This document shows, piece after piece, positions 22,607-33,503 of a stretch of 64,000 nucleotides of DNA. Positions within the stretch are counted from its first letter, which is position 1. Each line of letters opens with the position of its first letter. Source of the stretch: Diphasiastrum complanatum (Eukaryota > Streptophyta > Lycopodiopsida > Lycopodiales > Lycopodiaceae); assembly GCA_029204225.1 (NCBI GenBank), contig MU832198.1, positions 1 through 64,000 of the forward strand, in the 5' to 3' direction. Under the pieces are notes generated by a model that saw only the letters and a list, made by a program, of their open reading frames with translations, was not told the origin of the DNA and ran no database searches. Position numbers and translations under genes: made by a program.

Positions 22607-23260
22607 GTGAGAGATTTCAACTAGTTTAGTCTAGTTTAGTCACATTTTGGTAAATTGCCAACAAGAGGCCAAAACTCATTTTAGACTTAGAGATAAACTT
22701 TTTGAAGTTATATTAATTTAAAATACATTCAATAAACACTTTTGGAAAGTGTGGGAAAGTTGGTAGTCGAGTTTGAGAGAGATTCAAATTTGAACTTTGG
22801 GTACATTGAATCTAGACCCAAAAATAGTAGGGTTTACATTTTGGAGGGAAAGCCAAGTGGCCAAATAGGGTTTGGAAACTCTATAAAAGGATGTAACTCG
22901 TGGAGAGACACATCTTCTCTCTTCTATCTCTCATTTCATCATTATACATGGTTCTCTTTGGGTTCTACTACTCATTGGTGCACTATCTTGGTGTTATCTT
23001 GCAATTCTATGTGTAGAATGATCATTTATTGCTATTTTCGGTTCCACACGTGTGAAATACAGTAGGTTACTGTAATTGTACGGACAACAAACATATTTTA
23101 TGTTTTGTTTCATGTTTGATCAATATCTATTAGAGTTTGCATCTCATTTTGTATGTAGATGCTGATTTTTCTACATTGGCAGAATTGTTGGTTTGCTCCT
23201 TATTGTAACCAAAGATTTGGGACATGGATTGGATCTTGAATGATTTGAAATCCTTCACAG
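22607..23260 (+). repeat. Copia-type LTR
   Basis: A tract GAAGAGGGAG ends at 22606 and TGTGAGAGATTTC follows. The 33-39 kb copia element has the same GAAGAGGGAG|TGTG join. I place the right end at ...CCTTCACA (about 23260), where a gypsy gag frame (LAGIPKRIRR) resumes. A TATA-like CTATAAAAGG lies near 22880 and a CACACGTGTG palindrome near 23045-23054. The 5' partner LTR was not found. Confidence 0.6.
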
Positions 23261-23264
23261 TTTT

Positions 23265-24216
23265 TAGCAGGTATACCTAAAAGGATTAGACGCAATCTAA
23301 GATGCCATAATGAATACACTACAATACAAAGTGCTATGGACGATGCAATTCGTCAGGAGGATGAAGACTCTGATGATGAACCAAATGTTGGAATGCTGCC
23401 TTATATAGCAGGGCAAACCGCGACAACATCCACCACCATTGCATCAACAAATATCAATCCTACTATAGAGAAGACGATCGATGAGTTCGAGAAACTTGGT
23501 CAAAAGCAGTAGATGCAACTAGAAAAAATGCAGTCCCAGTTTGACAAAAAGCTGAAAGTCTTGGAAGAATTCCATGGGAAAGCGAACAAAGAACTTGAAG
23601 AATTTTCAAAGTCTTTTCCTAGCCGGAAAAATGTCTGGTGTTCAATTTGTGCGAGAAATCACATTATGAATGAATGTCCAAACAACGAACGACGAATGCT
23701 ATTTGTCATCTGTGTAACTCTATGGGACATGAGACATCTTTTTGCTCGTTTAATCCTCAGATTATCCAGCAAAGGTATGCTAAGCTTCAGTATTGAGAAC
23801 CTACTTATTAAAAGTATCTTGATGGAAAGCCTTTCAATTTTGCCCTTGGACTTTTAGAACGACTAGCTCTACCAGATCCAACGGAATAGAGTGCTCCTCC
23901 TACTAATCTAATGGAACCAGAACCTTATAGTGCTAATGATCAATGGAACTATAGCAATGATCATGAGAGTGCAGTATGCTATCTATGTTGTCGCGCAACA
24001 ACAAGCAGCTAGATAATGGACTAGAGTGCCACTTGGATGTTTTACATGCGGAGAGAACCATAGAGTTGCTAAATGTCCGAACAAAGGAAAATTTATACCA
24101 TTCTGTAGAGAATGTGGTTATGGACACTGTCATAAAAAATGTCCTACAAGACCCCAACCACCACCGATTACTACTCCAGTGAATATGATTATGATCAAGA
24201 AAAGGCCAGTAGTTCA
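23265..24216 (+). pseudogene. Ty3/gypsy gag C-terminal part with tandem zinc knuckles
   Basis: A frame with several stops reads LAGIPKRIRRNLRCHNEY and AMDDAIRQEDEDSDDEPN. A coiled-coil-like segment (MQSQFDKKLKVLEEFHGKAN) follows, then cysteine motifs: CSICARNHIMNEC near 23638, CFTCGENHRVAKC near 24039 and CRECGYGHCHKKC near 24108. The spacing in these three is CX2CX3HX4C, one residue shorter than the classic knuckle. The protein at 51308-51724 shares the GIPK-IRR and MDDAIR-EDE blocks, so both belong to one Gag family. It ends abruptly where a copia RT frame begins at 24217. Confidence 0.7.
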
Positions 24217-25684
24217 ATCTAGCTATGTTGGATGAATATGATGCCTTGATTGAGAATGAAACTTGGTTGCTTGTTGATAGACCTCAAAGGAATGTAATAG
24301 GATGCAAGTGGGTCTTCAAGCTTAAGATGAATGCAAATGTGAGTGCTAACAAACATAAAGCAAGATTAGTTGCAAAAGGTTATGCTCAAGAGAGACGGAT
24401 AGACTATGAGGAAACTTTTGCACCCATGGCCAAGATGGTCACAATGAGTCTAATCATTGCACTTGCATGACATTTTGGATGGATCCTATGTCAAATGGAT
24501 GTCTCTAATGCCTTCTTGAATGGTTTTTTGAAAGAGGATATCTATATGGAGCACCCACAAGGGTTCATCAAGCATGGAATGGAGGACAAAGTATGCCATC
24601 TCCAAAGAAGCATCTATGGCTTGAAGCAAGCCTCGAGATCTTGGAATTCAAGATTACAATGCTATCTCATTTAACTTTAAAGTGAATATGATCCCACTCT
24701 TTGCATTAAGTTTGATAATGTTGGTATTGCACTTTTACTCATTTATGTAGATGACATCATCATTAGTGGAAATAGTGTTGATGGTATTGAAAAAATCAAG
24801 TTAGGCCTATCTTTAGAGTTCAAGATGGAGATCTAGGGTGTCTTCACTTCATCTTAGGCATAGAAGTGCTTAGAGGATCTGATTTTATCTCTATAAGTCA
24901 AGTAAACTATGCTCAAACTCTTTTGAAGAAGTTTAAGATGGAAGAGTGCAAAAGTGTTGACACACCAATGGAGCAAGATGCAAAAGTGTTGACACACATT
25001 CATGGACATCACTTTGTTAACCAACTTATAGGCTCCTTATGTGGATCATTATAACTAGACCACATCTTAGATTTAGTGTATGTAGGTTGAGCCAATTCAT
25101 GAAAAAACCATTGAATATCCATTGGAAAAAGGCTAAGAGGATTCTAAGATACATCTCGGGTACACTGACTTTTGGGATTCTATATAGAGGAGATGTGATT
25201 AACCTTCATGCATTTAGTGATTCAGATTTTGCAGGGGACAAGAGGGATAGGACATCAACAAGTGCCTATTCAACTTTCATAGGAAATTCATGGCTTTCCA
25301 AAAAGCAAGAAACTATATCTCTATCTTCAAACCAAGGCCGAGTACAAAGCTTTGACAACCACTACAAAGGAGGTACTTTGGATCAAGAGAATATTGGTGG
25401 AGCTAAAGATCATGGATTCAGAGGAGGCACCAATCATATACAATGACAATATACCAACCCAACACCTTGCATCTAACCCAATCTTCTATGCAAGATCTAA
25501 GCACATTGAAATATGCCATCACTTTGTGAGAGAAATGGTGCAAGCCAAGGAGATTGCTTTGGAGCATGTTCCAAGCAATGAATGTGTAGCTGATCTACTT
25601 ACTAAACCACTTCAAAAGACACCTTTTATGAAGTTCATATCATCACTTGGAGTGATTAGTAAAGCAATGATTGAACCAAACTAG
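24217..25684 (+). pseudogene. Ty1/copia reverse transcriptase and RNase H
   Basis: The frame starts AMLDEYDALIENETWLLVD, then GCKWVFKLKMN, KARLVAKGYAQE and ETFAPMAKMVT. After a stop it continues QMDVSNAFLNGFLKEDIYME, SIYGLKQASRSW, and an intact catalytic LLLIYVDDIIISGN. RNase H follows with FSDSDFAGDKRDRTSTSAY, then (in another frame) YARSKHIEICHHFVREM and ADLLTKPLQKTPF, ending with TAG at about 25682. At least four stops or frameshifts are present. Integrase and gag are absent because the left end is joined to a gypsy gag. No LTR is recognisable after 25684. Confidence 0.88.
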
Positions 25685-25689
25685 ATACT

Positions 25690-26700
25690 GAGGACATTAG
25701 GAGAGTTTTGAGCTCAAAAGGACCTTATAAGAATTCATGCAAAGATCTGTTTTGTATTATTAAAATATTATAACACTATTTTCAACTGATATCTTTGACT
25801 TGCCATAACTTTTTAATCATGGCTCAAAAGTATGCCATTTAAGATATCATTGAAAAGCATTCGTCGAGCGCCTTCCAACGCACCAAACTCTGTTGAAATC
25901 GGACTTACAACTAAAAATTTATACCATTTTTAATGTAAACTCAAACTGTGGACTCAAAAAAGTTACGTTACGTAGATTTCAAATTTGAGTGTTTTAATTG
26001 GTCCATGTGTAAAAAAAATTTGACAAAAAATATAAAGAGAATCTTTACAAAATCCTTTTTGGATTTAGAACTCCTCTAATGGGAGTGTTAAAAAATGGTC
26101 ACTCTTGAAAAGTAGATACATGATTTTAGAATAAAATTGGATGAATAGGTCTAAATATCATTATCAACTATGGATTTTATTCTATCAAGATGTTTTTTTT
26201 AAGGCTTCACATGCATTTGGAAGGGTTATCCATGATGGTGTGATGCATGTCTAGAAATGCAATTTGAGCTTACTTCTTCACTTGTAGCCATGGGGTCACA
26301 AGTGGTCCCTCTCCTCTTATTCCCTTAGATACCTACTCATATGGCAGGCAAAAACTTGACATATTTCAAAAAGCAAAATCTTAGAAAGCCATAAACATTG
26401 CTGAATGAAATCGAAGATCAAGTGGTACTAGTCTCCCATAGGTTAATCTTCTCAATTTGGGAATGAGTTTACAAGAAAATTTATTTCTTATGAAACTATG
26501 TTTCCCACTTCAAAATTAGCAGCAACCTCGAGATGAAGCATGGCTAATCCAAGATCACAACCATCATCAAGCATCAAATTAAGAGGAGCTTAGCCCTGCA
26601 TCCTCTTTGGAACTAAAGAAGGCATGCAAAATTGCATGGAACGAATAATTCTAACAAATGAAAGAACTTGCTTGTGAGAAAAGATTGCCCAGGTTTGCAT
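25690..26700. other. Intergenic, decayed repeat
   Basis: No gene seen. The stretch 25790-25870 (CATAACTTTTTAATCATGG...) and 25955-26055 resemble old LTR-type repeats; the latter is an inverted match to about 5880-5970. Confidence 0.4.
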
Positions 26701-26702
26701 GT

Positions 26703-26804
<102 letters not shown>

Positions 26805-26995
26805 GTTTCTAATTCGTATTCTCAGATTTTATTTTTTCAGCATTCAAATATGTAAAAAATTTGAGCTTTTTTTATGTAGCTACCAAGTCAAGTTTTGGAG
26901 CATGGATTGCGATATCCCTACCATACCAATAATAAAAATGATCAAAGCATGTGTGTCAATATATATTATGTGTAGATGATTCATTTAAGATGATT

Positions 26996-26998
<3 letters not shown>

Positions 26999-27061
<63 letters not shown>

Positions 27062-27078
27062 CGCCCCCCCCCCCCCCG
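26999..27078. repeat. (CT)n microsatellite followed by poly-C
   Basis: About 29 CT units to 27058, then CCCCGCCCC and a run of C ending in GGG. Confidence 0.95.
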
Positions 27079-27679
27079 GGTTCTTGGTTGTCAACACTTC
27101 ATGCACATTTACCTACTCTATGCATTCTAGTTTTCTATGCATCTATGATTAATTAACAAAGTAAATAGAAACATGACATTTTGTGAAAGAAAGTGATAAT
27201 ATTATAGGCTTTTCATAATATGTATTGACAAAATGCCTTCGATCTCAAGCGAGTTAGCTTATAATTTTAATGCAAGTATGGTATATGTATATCATAGAAT
27301 TGGTAGTACATTTACAGTTGGCTTCCATGCTAGAATGCCACATAAAGGTTGTATTAGATCACATAAATTTTGAAGAGTACGACTCTTCATGCTATATCTC
27401 TTCTTTTTGTCTTAGTATTATATGTAGAGGAATGATTCATGATTGCAGGCTCTTCGATCAACTGAGAGACACCATTGGGAGTACTTCCTTTTTGTCCCAC
27501 ATAGGTTTCATATATAAGTGTACATCGCTGTAGCCATCTCATTGAAGTAGTTCAACAGCTGGTTGAATCTCACATAGTTCATTTCACTCTGTAAAACAAA
27601 ATCCACCACAATTAACTGATCAATAAATCGAAACTTTTGAAGGTGCGAATAAGATTATGTTTACAAGTGTGGAAGAAAT

Positions 27680-27680
<1 letters not shown>

Positions 27681-27726
<46 letters not shown>
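27681..27726. repeat. (CT)n microsatellite
   Basis: About 22 units, less than 50 bases beyond the stop codon of the EG45-like gene (on its 3' side). On the gene's strand it reads GA. Confidence 0.95.
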
Positions 27727-27730
<4 letters not shown>

Positions 27731-27764
27731 GCACGCGTGCATGGGTTTGGTGGAATTAAGTCTC

Positions 27765-28154
27765 TTACTCAATGTAGGATATCATGACTTTGCCAGCATC
27801 AGGATCCGCGATGGTGTTGAATGCCTCTGCGGACAAATCTAGTGTACCTTGGCATCCAGGCAAAGGGCACTTGTCCACAATTCTGACTATGATACTTCCA
27901 GGCTTACAAGGTTTTGCTACACCCAAATTGGTACCACCCACACACGATACTCTGAAATGCTTGCCACATGCTTTTCTGTCATTCCACAAATATTCACTCG
28001 CAGCAGCAAATAAGTTTCCGGCAGGAAATTGATCCTTATCGAATCCAAAGCATGAGGATGCTGATGAGCACCATCAAACAAGATGAATGTGAAAGTAAGA
28101 ATCGAGTGACATGACTTCTGTAAGGATGCATCAACCCAACAACATGAATGACAT

Positions 28155-28216
<62 letters not shown>

Positions 28217-28408
28217 TAATTTACTGCTCCACTTACGAACGTAGGGAGCTGTGTAGAAGGTTGCATTGCCGAGAGCTGATCCTGGCTGTGCTGCAGCAAA
28301 AGGTGTGAAGGAGGAGGATGGGATGCTGGAGGTATTCCAGTGTAACATTATGAGGAAAGTAGCAATATAAAATAAGGAGTTCATTTGTTGCGAAAGTCCA
28401 ATTGCCAT
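27765..28408 (-). CDS. EG45-like domain protein (plant natriuretic peptide/expansin-like), two exons
   Basis: Exon 1 is 28408-28237 and exon 2 is 28060-27765. Joining them gives 155 codons with no stop. Exon 1 encodes a hydrophobic leader (MNSLFYIATFLIMLHW), a probable signal peptide, then GNATFYTAPYV. The donor is GTAAGT (28236-28231) and the acceptor ...CATCAG ends at 28061. The split codon restores a proline, continuing PSSCFGFDKDQFPAGNLF. Exon 2 goes on with CGKHFRVSCVGGTN, IIVRIVDKCPLPGCQGTLDL and SAEAFNTIADPDAGKVMISY. These are the hallmarks of small apoplastic double-psi beta-barrel proteins related to expansin domain 1; no expansin C-terminal domain is present. A second in-frame ATG eight codons later could also serve. 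A TATA box lies 34-41 bases upstream. It is the only clearly intact host gene in the window. Confidence 0.9.
28159..28213. repeat. (GA)n microsatellite inside the EG45-like intron
   Basis: About 27 GA units in the 176-base intron (28236-28061). On the gene's strand this is a CT polypyrimidine tract starting 18 bases after the donor. Confidence 0.95.
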
Positions 28409-28441
28409 GGTTGATGCAATCTTTGTTCTATGATAAGTTAT

Positions 28442-28449
28442 CTTATATA
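28442..28449 (-). promoter_or_regulatory. TATA box of the EG45-like gene
   Basis: The minus strand reads TATATAAG, about 34 bases upstream of the first ATG at 28408. This implies a very short 5' UTR, or translation from the second ATG at about 28384. Confidence 0.6.
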
Positions 28450-31071
28450 CTACTGCTCACATTGAGACTATGATATTGATGCTAAGTGAGGCTCACTTGT
28501 TGTGAGCAAGTATAAATAGTGGTGAAAATAGATATATAAATTTTGATATTGTTGATATACAATTCTATACTTATGGTGTAAGAAAAATGATGATGATTGT
28601 GAGGATATGGAGAAGTGTTGAAATTTGACTGCTGTCATGCCCTTCAATGGCCAATCTAAACATATTTGATAGGTCATTGCAATTTTGGGCCATCAACACT
28701 GGAACTATAAAATTTGTGTAAAACCATCAAAGTGACAAGTTTCAATCTATTTAAAACATCATACACAAATTATAAGTCATGAATTTACCATAAACCATAT
28801 TACTTGACTCTTTTCAACTTTTCATGTTTAACATTGGCAAATGCAATTTGAGAACTTCAACTTGAAGACTAAAGTTGAAGTGTGGTAAGTGGCCCTACAC
28901 TTCAATATTCCAAATTTCAAACTTTTATTCTTCTTTGATGGCCTTTGCTTTTTGTTCTACTAGTCAATGCAATGTGCATGTGTTGTTTCAATTTTCAAGT
29001 TTCCAACTTTAGCATGTAGCATGGGCAATAGCCCTGGACTTCAAACATCCAACTTTCAAATTTTGACACTTGCAGTTTAAAGCTTTAACATGCAGCGTGG
29101 GCCATGGCCCTAGACTTCAAAACCCCAATTTTCAAACCTTCAGAGTAATTGCTGCTTCAAGCTTGATGATGTTAATTTCGAAGAGTTGATTTAGTAACCA
29201 ATTATTTGAGCAAAAATGCTTTACTTGGAATTTGATATGGGAAATGTAAATAGTTACGTTCTGATGATGTCACGTTTGAGGGACAAGTTCTTTGACCATG
29301 AACATTGCACAAGATGTCATGCATATAAAGCAGGAAGGGCAATTCTAAACATCAAATTTTAGCACTAGTATGGAGCATATACAATATTGCTTGTTGAATT
29401 GTTGTTGATAGTCAAAACCTCATGTTATGTTTCTCTCCATATTCCATGGGCCATCGCTTCTCTTTTATGCACCATTCATTTCAGAACAAAAACATATCAT
29501 GCATATCTATTCAAAGCTGCAAGCTCAGTCATTCATGCTTACCTTGTTGAGAAGGGCCATTTGGAGGCTAAATCTAATGGCATGCATCTATTCCTTCAAA
29601 CACTAGAGATCATGATCCACGTCAAAGGCATGAAGTGATTTTTTAGTGAATCTTTGAAAATCTTTGTTGTGGTTATTTGGACCTTGCAAAGACAAGACTG
29701 TGGATTCCAAGTGGTATTATTAAACTAGTCAAAGTTAAAGGAAAGACCTATATCTTAATGACATGCTCTACTAGATGAAAGTTACCAACAATGACATGCT
29801 CTACTTTGACAATTTGCATAGTGACAAAAATGGGTCGAGACACCAAGTTAGGCATTAGGCATTAGAAAGCATGAAAAAGAACATTATCGTATGTTATACA
29901 CCTACCCCTCAAGGAATACACATTAGTGTAAGATGGATTCAACATAAGTTTGATGACAATTAGTATGAGCACAAGGACCAAGAACGTACATGACTTTCTC
30001 TTGTAGAATTGGTCTCTAGGGTTTGTTAACATGAAAATGGCAAACCTTACAAGTTGACAAAATCAAATCAAAAAAGAAATAAAGAAATAGGCCTAAATTG
30101 GGATAAAAGGGACCTTAAAATTGAAATAGAAACTAGAACTGAAATATATGATGCACGACAAGTAGACCTTTTATATCATTTACAAAACTCATTAATAAAA
30201 CAATAAATGCTAGCATTATGCTGATGACAAGAAATACACAAGAACATCACAATATCCATAAATTGCTATACAAATTGATGGAAAAGTGCGACTAAGCATT
30301 GATTGCATAAAAAGTCATTGATTATCCTATTGATTGGGCATGTGATATGAGAAATTGGACAAGGCTATTTCTTGATCCACAAGAAGAGTGCATGTAATGC
30401 ACATGTCTCTTCATCAAAAATTTTTACCAAAGGATCCATTAACAATGATATCGATATACTTTTAACACTGTTGCGAATTGAGTGGGTAATATTGTGAGGT
30501 TCTCCTTAAGGAATATTGAATAATAGTGAAAAAAATGCATTAAACAAAAAGTCATATTTTTTGTGCAAGCTATTTTTTAAAACACATATTTATTCTCACC
30601 ATTTTTTAAAATCACATATTTTCAAAAGTAAAGTTTCTAAACCTTACATATGTTTTAGTAGATAAAATATTTTTGCTAATAACAAATTTTAGAAAATTAA
30701 AAACTATGCAAAATTTTTGTTAGATCATTCAAACAAGATTAATTAAATTTTAAAATTAGTCTATATTTTTCACTTTTAAAAGACTTCAATGTTTTAGAAA
30801 AACACAAAACAAATTTATGTTTAAATGAATAAGTTTATAATGTCTTCAAAAAATTACATTCTTTAAACTGCTAATGTTTAATATAAACTAAAAAATAATA
30901 TCATTTACATCATCTATTATGATTAAAATTTTAGTGCTCTCACCTTAATGATAATTTCATAACACGCACACTTATTCACACAATAATCGATACAAAATAA
31001 TTGCTATATTGAATAATATTTGTTCAATACAAATATTCAGAAGGCCTTGAAATGTATCAAATCAAGGTATT
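28450..31071. other. Intergenic stretch with a degenerate tandem repeat
   Basis: No gene is recognised. At about 28880-29130, three diverged copies of a unit of roughly 90 bases share TGG--ATGGCCCT-GACTTCAAA and CAACTTTCAAA. The 83-codon frame at 29387-29638 shows no domain. 30480-31010 is strongly AT-rich. Confidence 0.4.
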
Positions 31072-32537
31072 CTAAATATCTAAAACTTGGTCATCTTTTT
31101 CAGAGGTTTTTTCTTCTTGGGATGCATCAACTTCATCGGAAGGATTTGCCTCTTCATCTAAAATATTTTCGTCGGGTAAACCTCCCAAAATTTTCAATGA
31201 ATCGGAGGCATGGGCTCCAAAGATGCGCTTTGAAATTTATCATTCAAAGCAAGAGCCCGACAACCAACCTCCTGATCTTTGTTTGAAAGCTCATGCAAGG
31301 TAGCCACACCCATAAATTCAATATACAGCACTTGGATTTCATCAAGTTCCAAGGCTACACAATTTCTTCGGGATTTTATAACACATAATGTCGTAGTATT
31401 TACATAAACCGATGTGTTTTTATCACTCATATTCACAATAATATTTGAAAAATAAATCAATGTTAAAAACGTAAAGGCAACATTTAATACATGTTTCATC
31501 AAATAGATCCAGTAGCCATTCATCCTGGTTTAAAAATAAGGTAATCAACTTGTTTACTAGAGCGTGAGACCCCTTAATGTGCCTCAACTTGCGTGTCACG
31601 GTAGGAAAACTAAAGACATTGTTGCAGTCTTCATTGCAATGAGCCTTTGCACACTTCTTTTCAAGACCATCAAAGTAACCAATGCTAATCATTTCAAATG
31701 AACTCAATAGCCTCGACCTTGGTGCATGGCTTATATTTGTTTTGTGCCTACAGAAAATATATTTATAAGCAAATATATTCTTTTGTTCGCCAAGACTGAG
31801 AATATATTTGTAAAAAAATATATTTATTTTATGTTCCCAAAACTTTATGAAGTAAAACTTACCACATCATGTTTTCAGCTCTATGGGTGTGCTCTTTTAA
31901 AGATGCAAGCACAGATGATGTCTGTGCAGCATTGTGAAAAACACTAAATCTCCATAATGGAGCCGTCGTCAAAGCCTTGAAATCTGCAAACATCTTTGAT
32001 ATTTGTTTGAACGTAAATGCTTTTTCATCACTAATAGAATTTGGCAAGCGAAATCCATTAAGGAATATCAGCAATGGCAAGGCTGTAGTCCTTCAGGGCA
32101 AGAATAGATATCATCTCTTGTACATCTCCAACAAAGACTTTATAGTACACAAGGTTTATTGTGGGATCATTATTCATGAATGTTTTAAATTCTTCAGACA
32201 GGGTAGGCATGTTACTGCAAATCCCGATTCTCATGCGCTCTTGTTTGGCCCTCTCAATATGCATTAAGAAATTTGGCGGGCAATCAACTGTATCCACACC
32301 CTTCACCCACTTTGGCTGTAAAAAGCATAAATCATCACTTTAGATACTAAAACAAACTATCAACTAAAACAAATAAGAAAACAACATTAATTATCACCTT
32401 GAAATTTTTGAATGACGAAAAAATTTGAAAGGGCAGCATGGGAACTTGAAATAGGATAGTTTGTTATGACTTCCTCCAAGCTTTTACAGGACAGCCTCCG
32501 CACCATAACTTCTTGTATTCTCATGAAAATTTTTTGA
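31072..32537 (-). pseudogene. Permuted DNA amino-methyltransferase-like gene, broken
   Basis: Four exon-like blocks read right to left. Block a (32537-32398) follows TTTTTTGCAG and encodes VMVRRLSCKSLEEVITNYPI. Block b (32315-31863) follows TTTTACAG and encodes KWVKGVDTVDCPPNFLMHIE, then VYYKVFVGDVQEMISILALK and SLAIADIP. One extra base follows, after which another frame continues GFRLPNSISDEKAFTFKQ; donor GTAAGT is at 31862-31857. Block c (31747-about 31491) encodes HKTNISHAPRSRLLSSFEMI and EWLLDLFDET. Block d (about 31420-31072) encodes TTTLCVIKSRRNCVALELDE, then an acidic tail. The DIPY-like motif (IV) precedes DLFxxT (I) and ALELD (II), the beta-class order of N4/N6 DNA methyltransferases. 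Motif IV is split by the frameshift and motif I lacks its glycines, so it is inactive. The family name is my inference from motifs. Confidence 0.6.
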
Positions 32538-32899
32538 CTGCAAAAAAGTAAAAGGGTAAGGTACATGATTACTTTTAAAAGTGAAATTGAAAATAATTTC
32601 AATGCAGCGTATCGAAATCTATGTTAAAACTTGTTATGTTAAGTTAACATAAATTTAAATACGGTGTATCAAAATCTGAGTTAAAGTGCGTTAAATTTAC
32701 TTTCCGTAAGAAAGAAATTACAACATTTAAAAGACAACTTGATACAGTGTATCGAATTGCTTGATCGAGAGCTAACTGAAGGAAATTTTAAAAACAAAAC
32801 CTAAAAATATATCTTTACCGAAAATATTTGATACTAAATTTTATCAACCTTTCAAAAAGAATATTTGAAATACTTTAAAATTTCTTTTACATACATTGT

Positions 32900-33253
32900 T
32901 TACATGAGTGCGATACCATAATGCCTTTGCCAAATCTCTACCTCCAAGCAATAGTGTTTCAAACCAAGGTCAATCATGTCAAAACTAGAAGATAGGTACT
33001 TCTTGATTGCACTAATCAAACTTTTGTTGTTACCTGTGATAATGAGGTCTACATACAACACAATCAAGGTGATGCTAGAATTTTGTGCAAAGTAGTAAAG
33101 ATTAAAAGTAGCAGAAGTGTGTACCAACCCTCTAGATAGGAGATATTAGTCAAAGTGGTTATACCAAGCACGAGTTGCTGGCTTCAATCCATACAAGGCT
33201 TCTTCCACCTACATACTTTGTTTCTGTGCATTGTATCATAAAACCACTTGGCT
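32900..33253 (-). pseudogene. Ty1/copia RT fragment
   Basis: The minus strand reads ALYGLKPATRAWYNHFD, a stop, then SITLIVLYVDLIITGNNKSL and LGLKHYCLEVEIWQ. This is the catalytic region of copia RT, with the second Asp of YVDD changed to Leu. It abuts a truncated LTR of a different copia element at about 33254, so one was broken by, or recombined with, the other. Confidence 0.85.
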
Positions 33254-33503
33254 GCTCTCTAGAACTTAGGACCCAATTTTAGGGCACCAGTAGCCTAAAA
33301 TAGCCAATTTTGGCCTATATGTCCAAATAACATGATTTTGGTGTCATTTCAAAGGTCCTGAAGTTTGGGACTTCTTTAATATGAAATATATACTAAAATA
33401 AAAGTATCTAGGCCTCTTTCACATGTGTGAAGGTTCCAAAACTATGTACAAAAATTGCCAATTTAGGCCTCAAACTAGCTAGGAAATGTTGACAATTTTC
33501 ACA
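33254..33503 (-). repeat. Truncated 3' LTR of the 33-39 kb copia element
   Basis: Matches the outer 250 bases of the LTR at 38587-39233 with few differences, including the TTTCACATGTGTGAA palindrome (33418-33432). The match stops at the CTCTCTAGAAC point. Confidence 0.9.
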
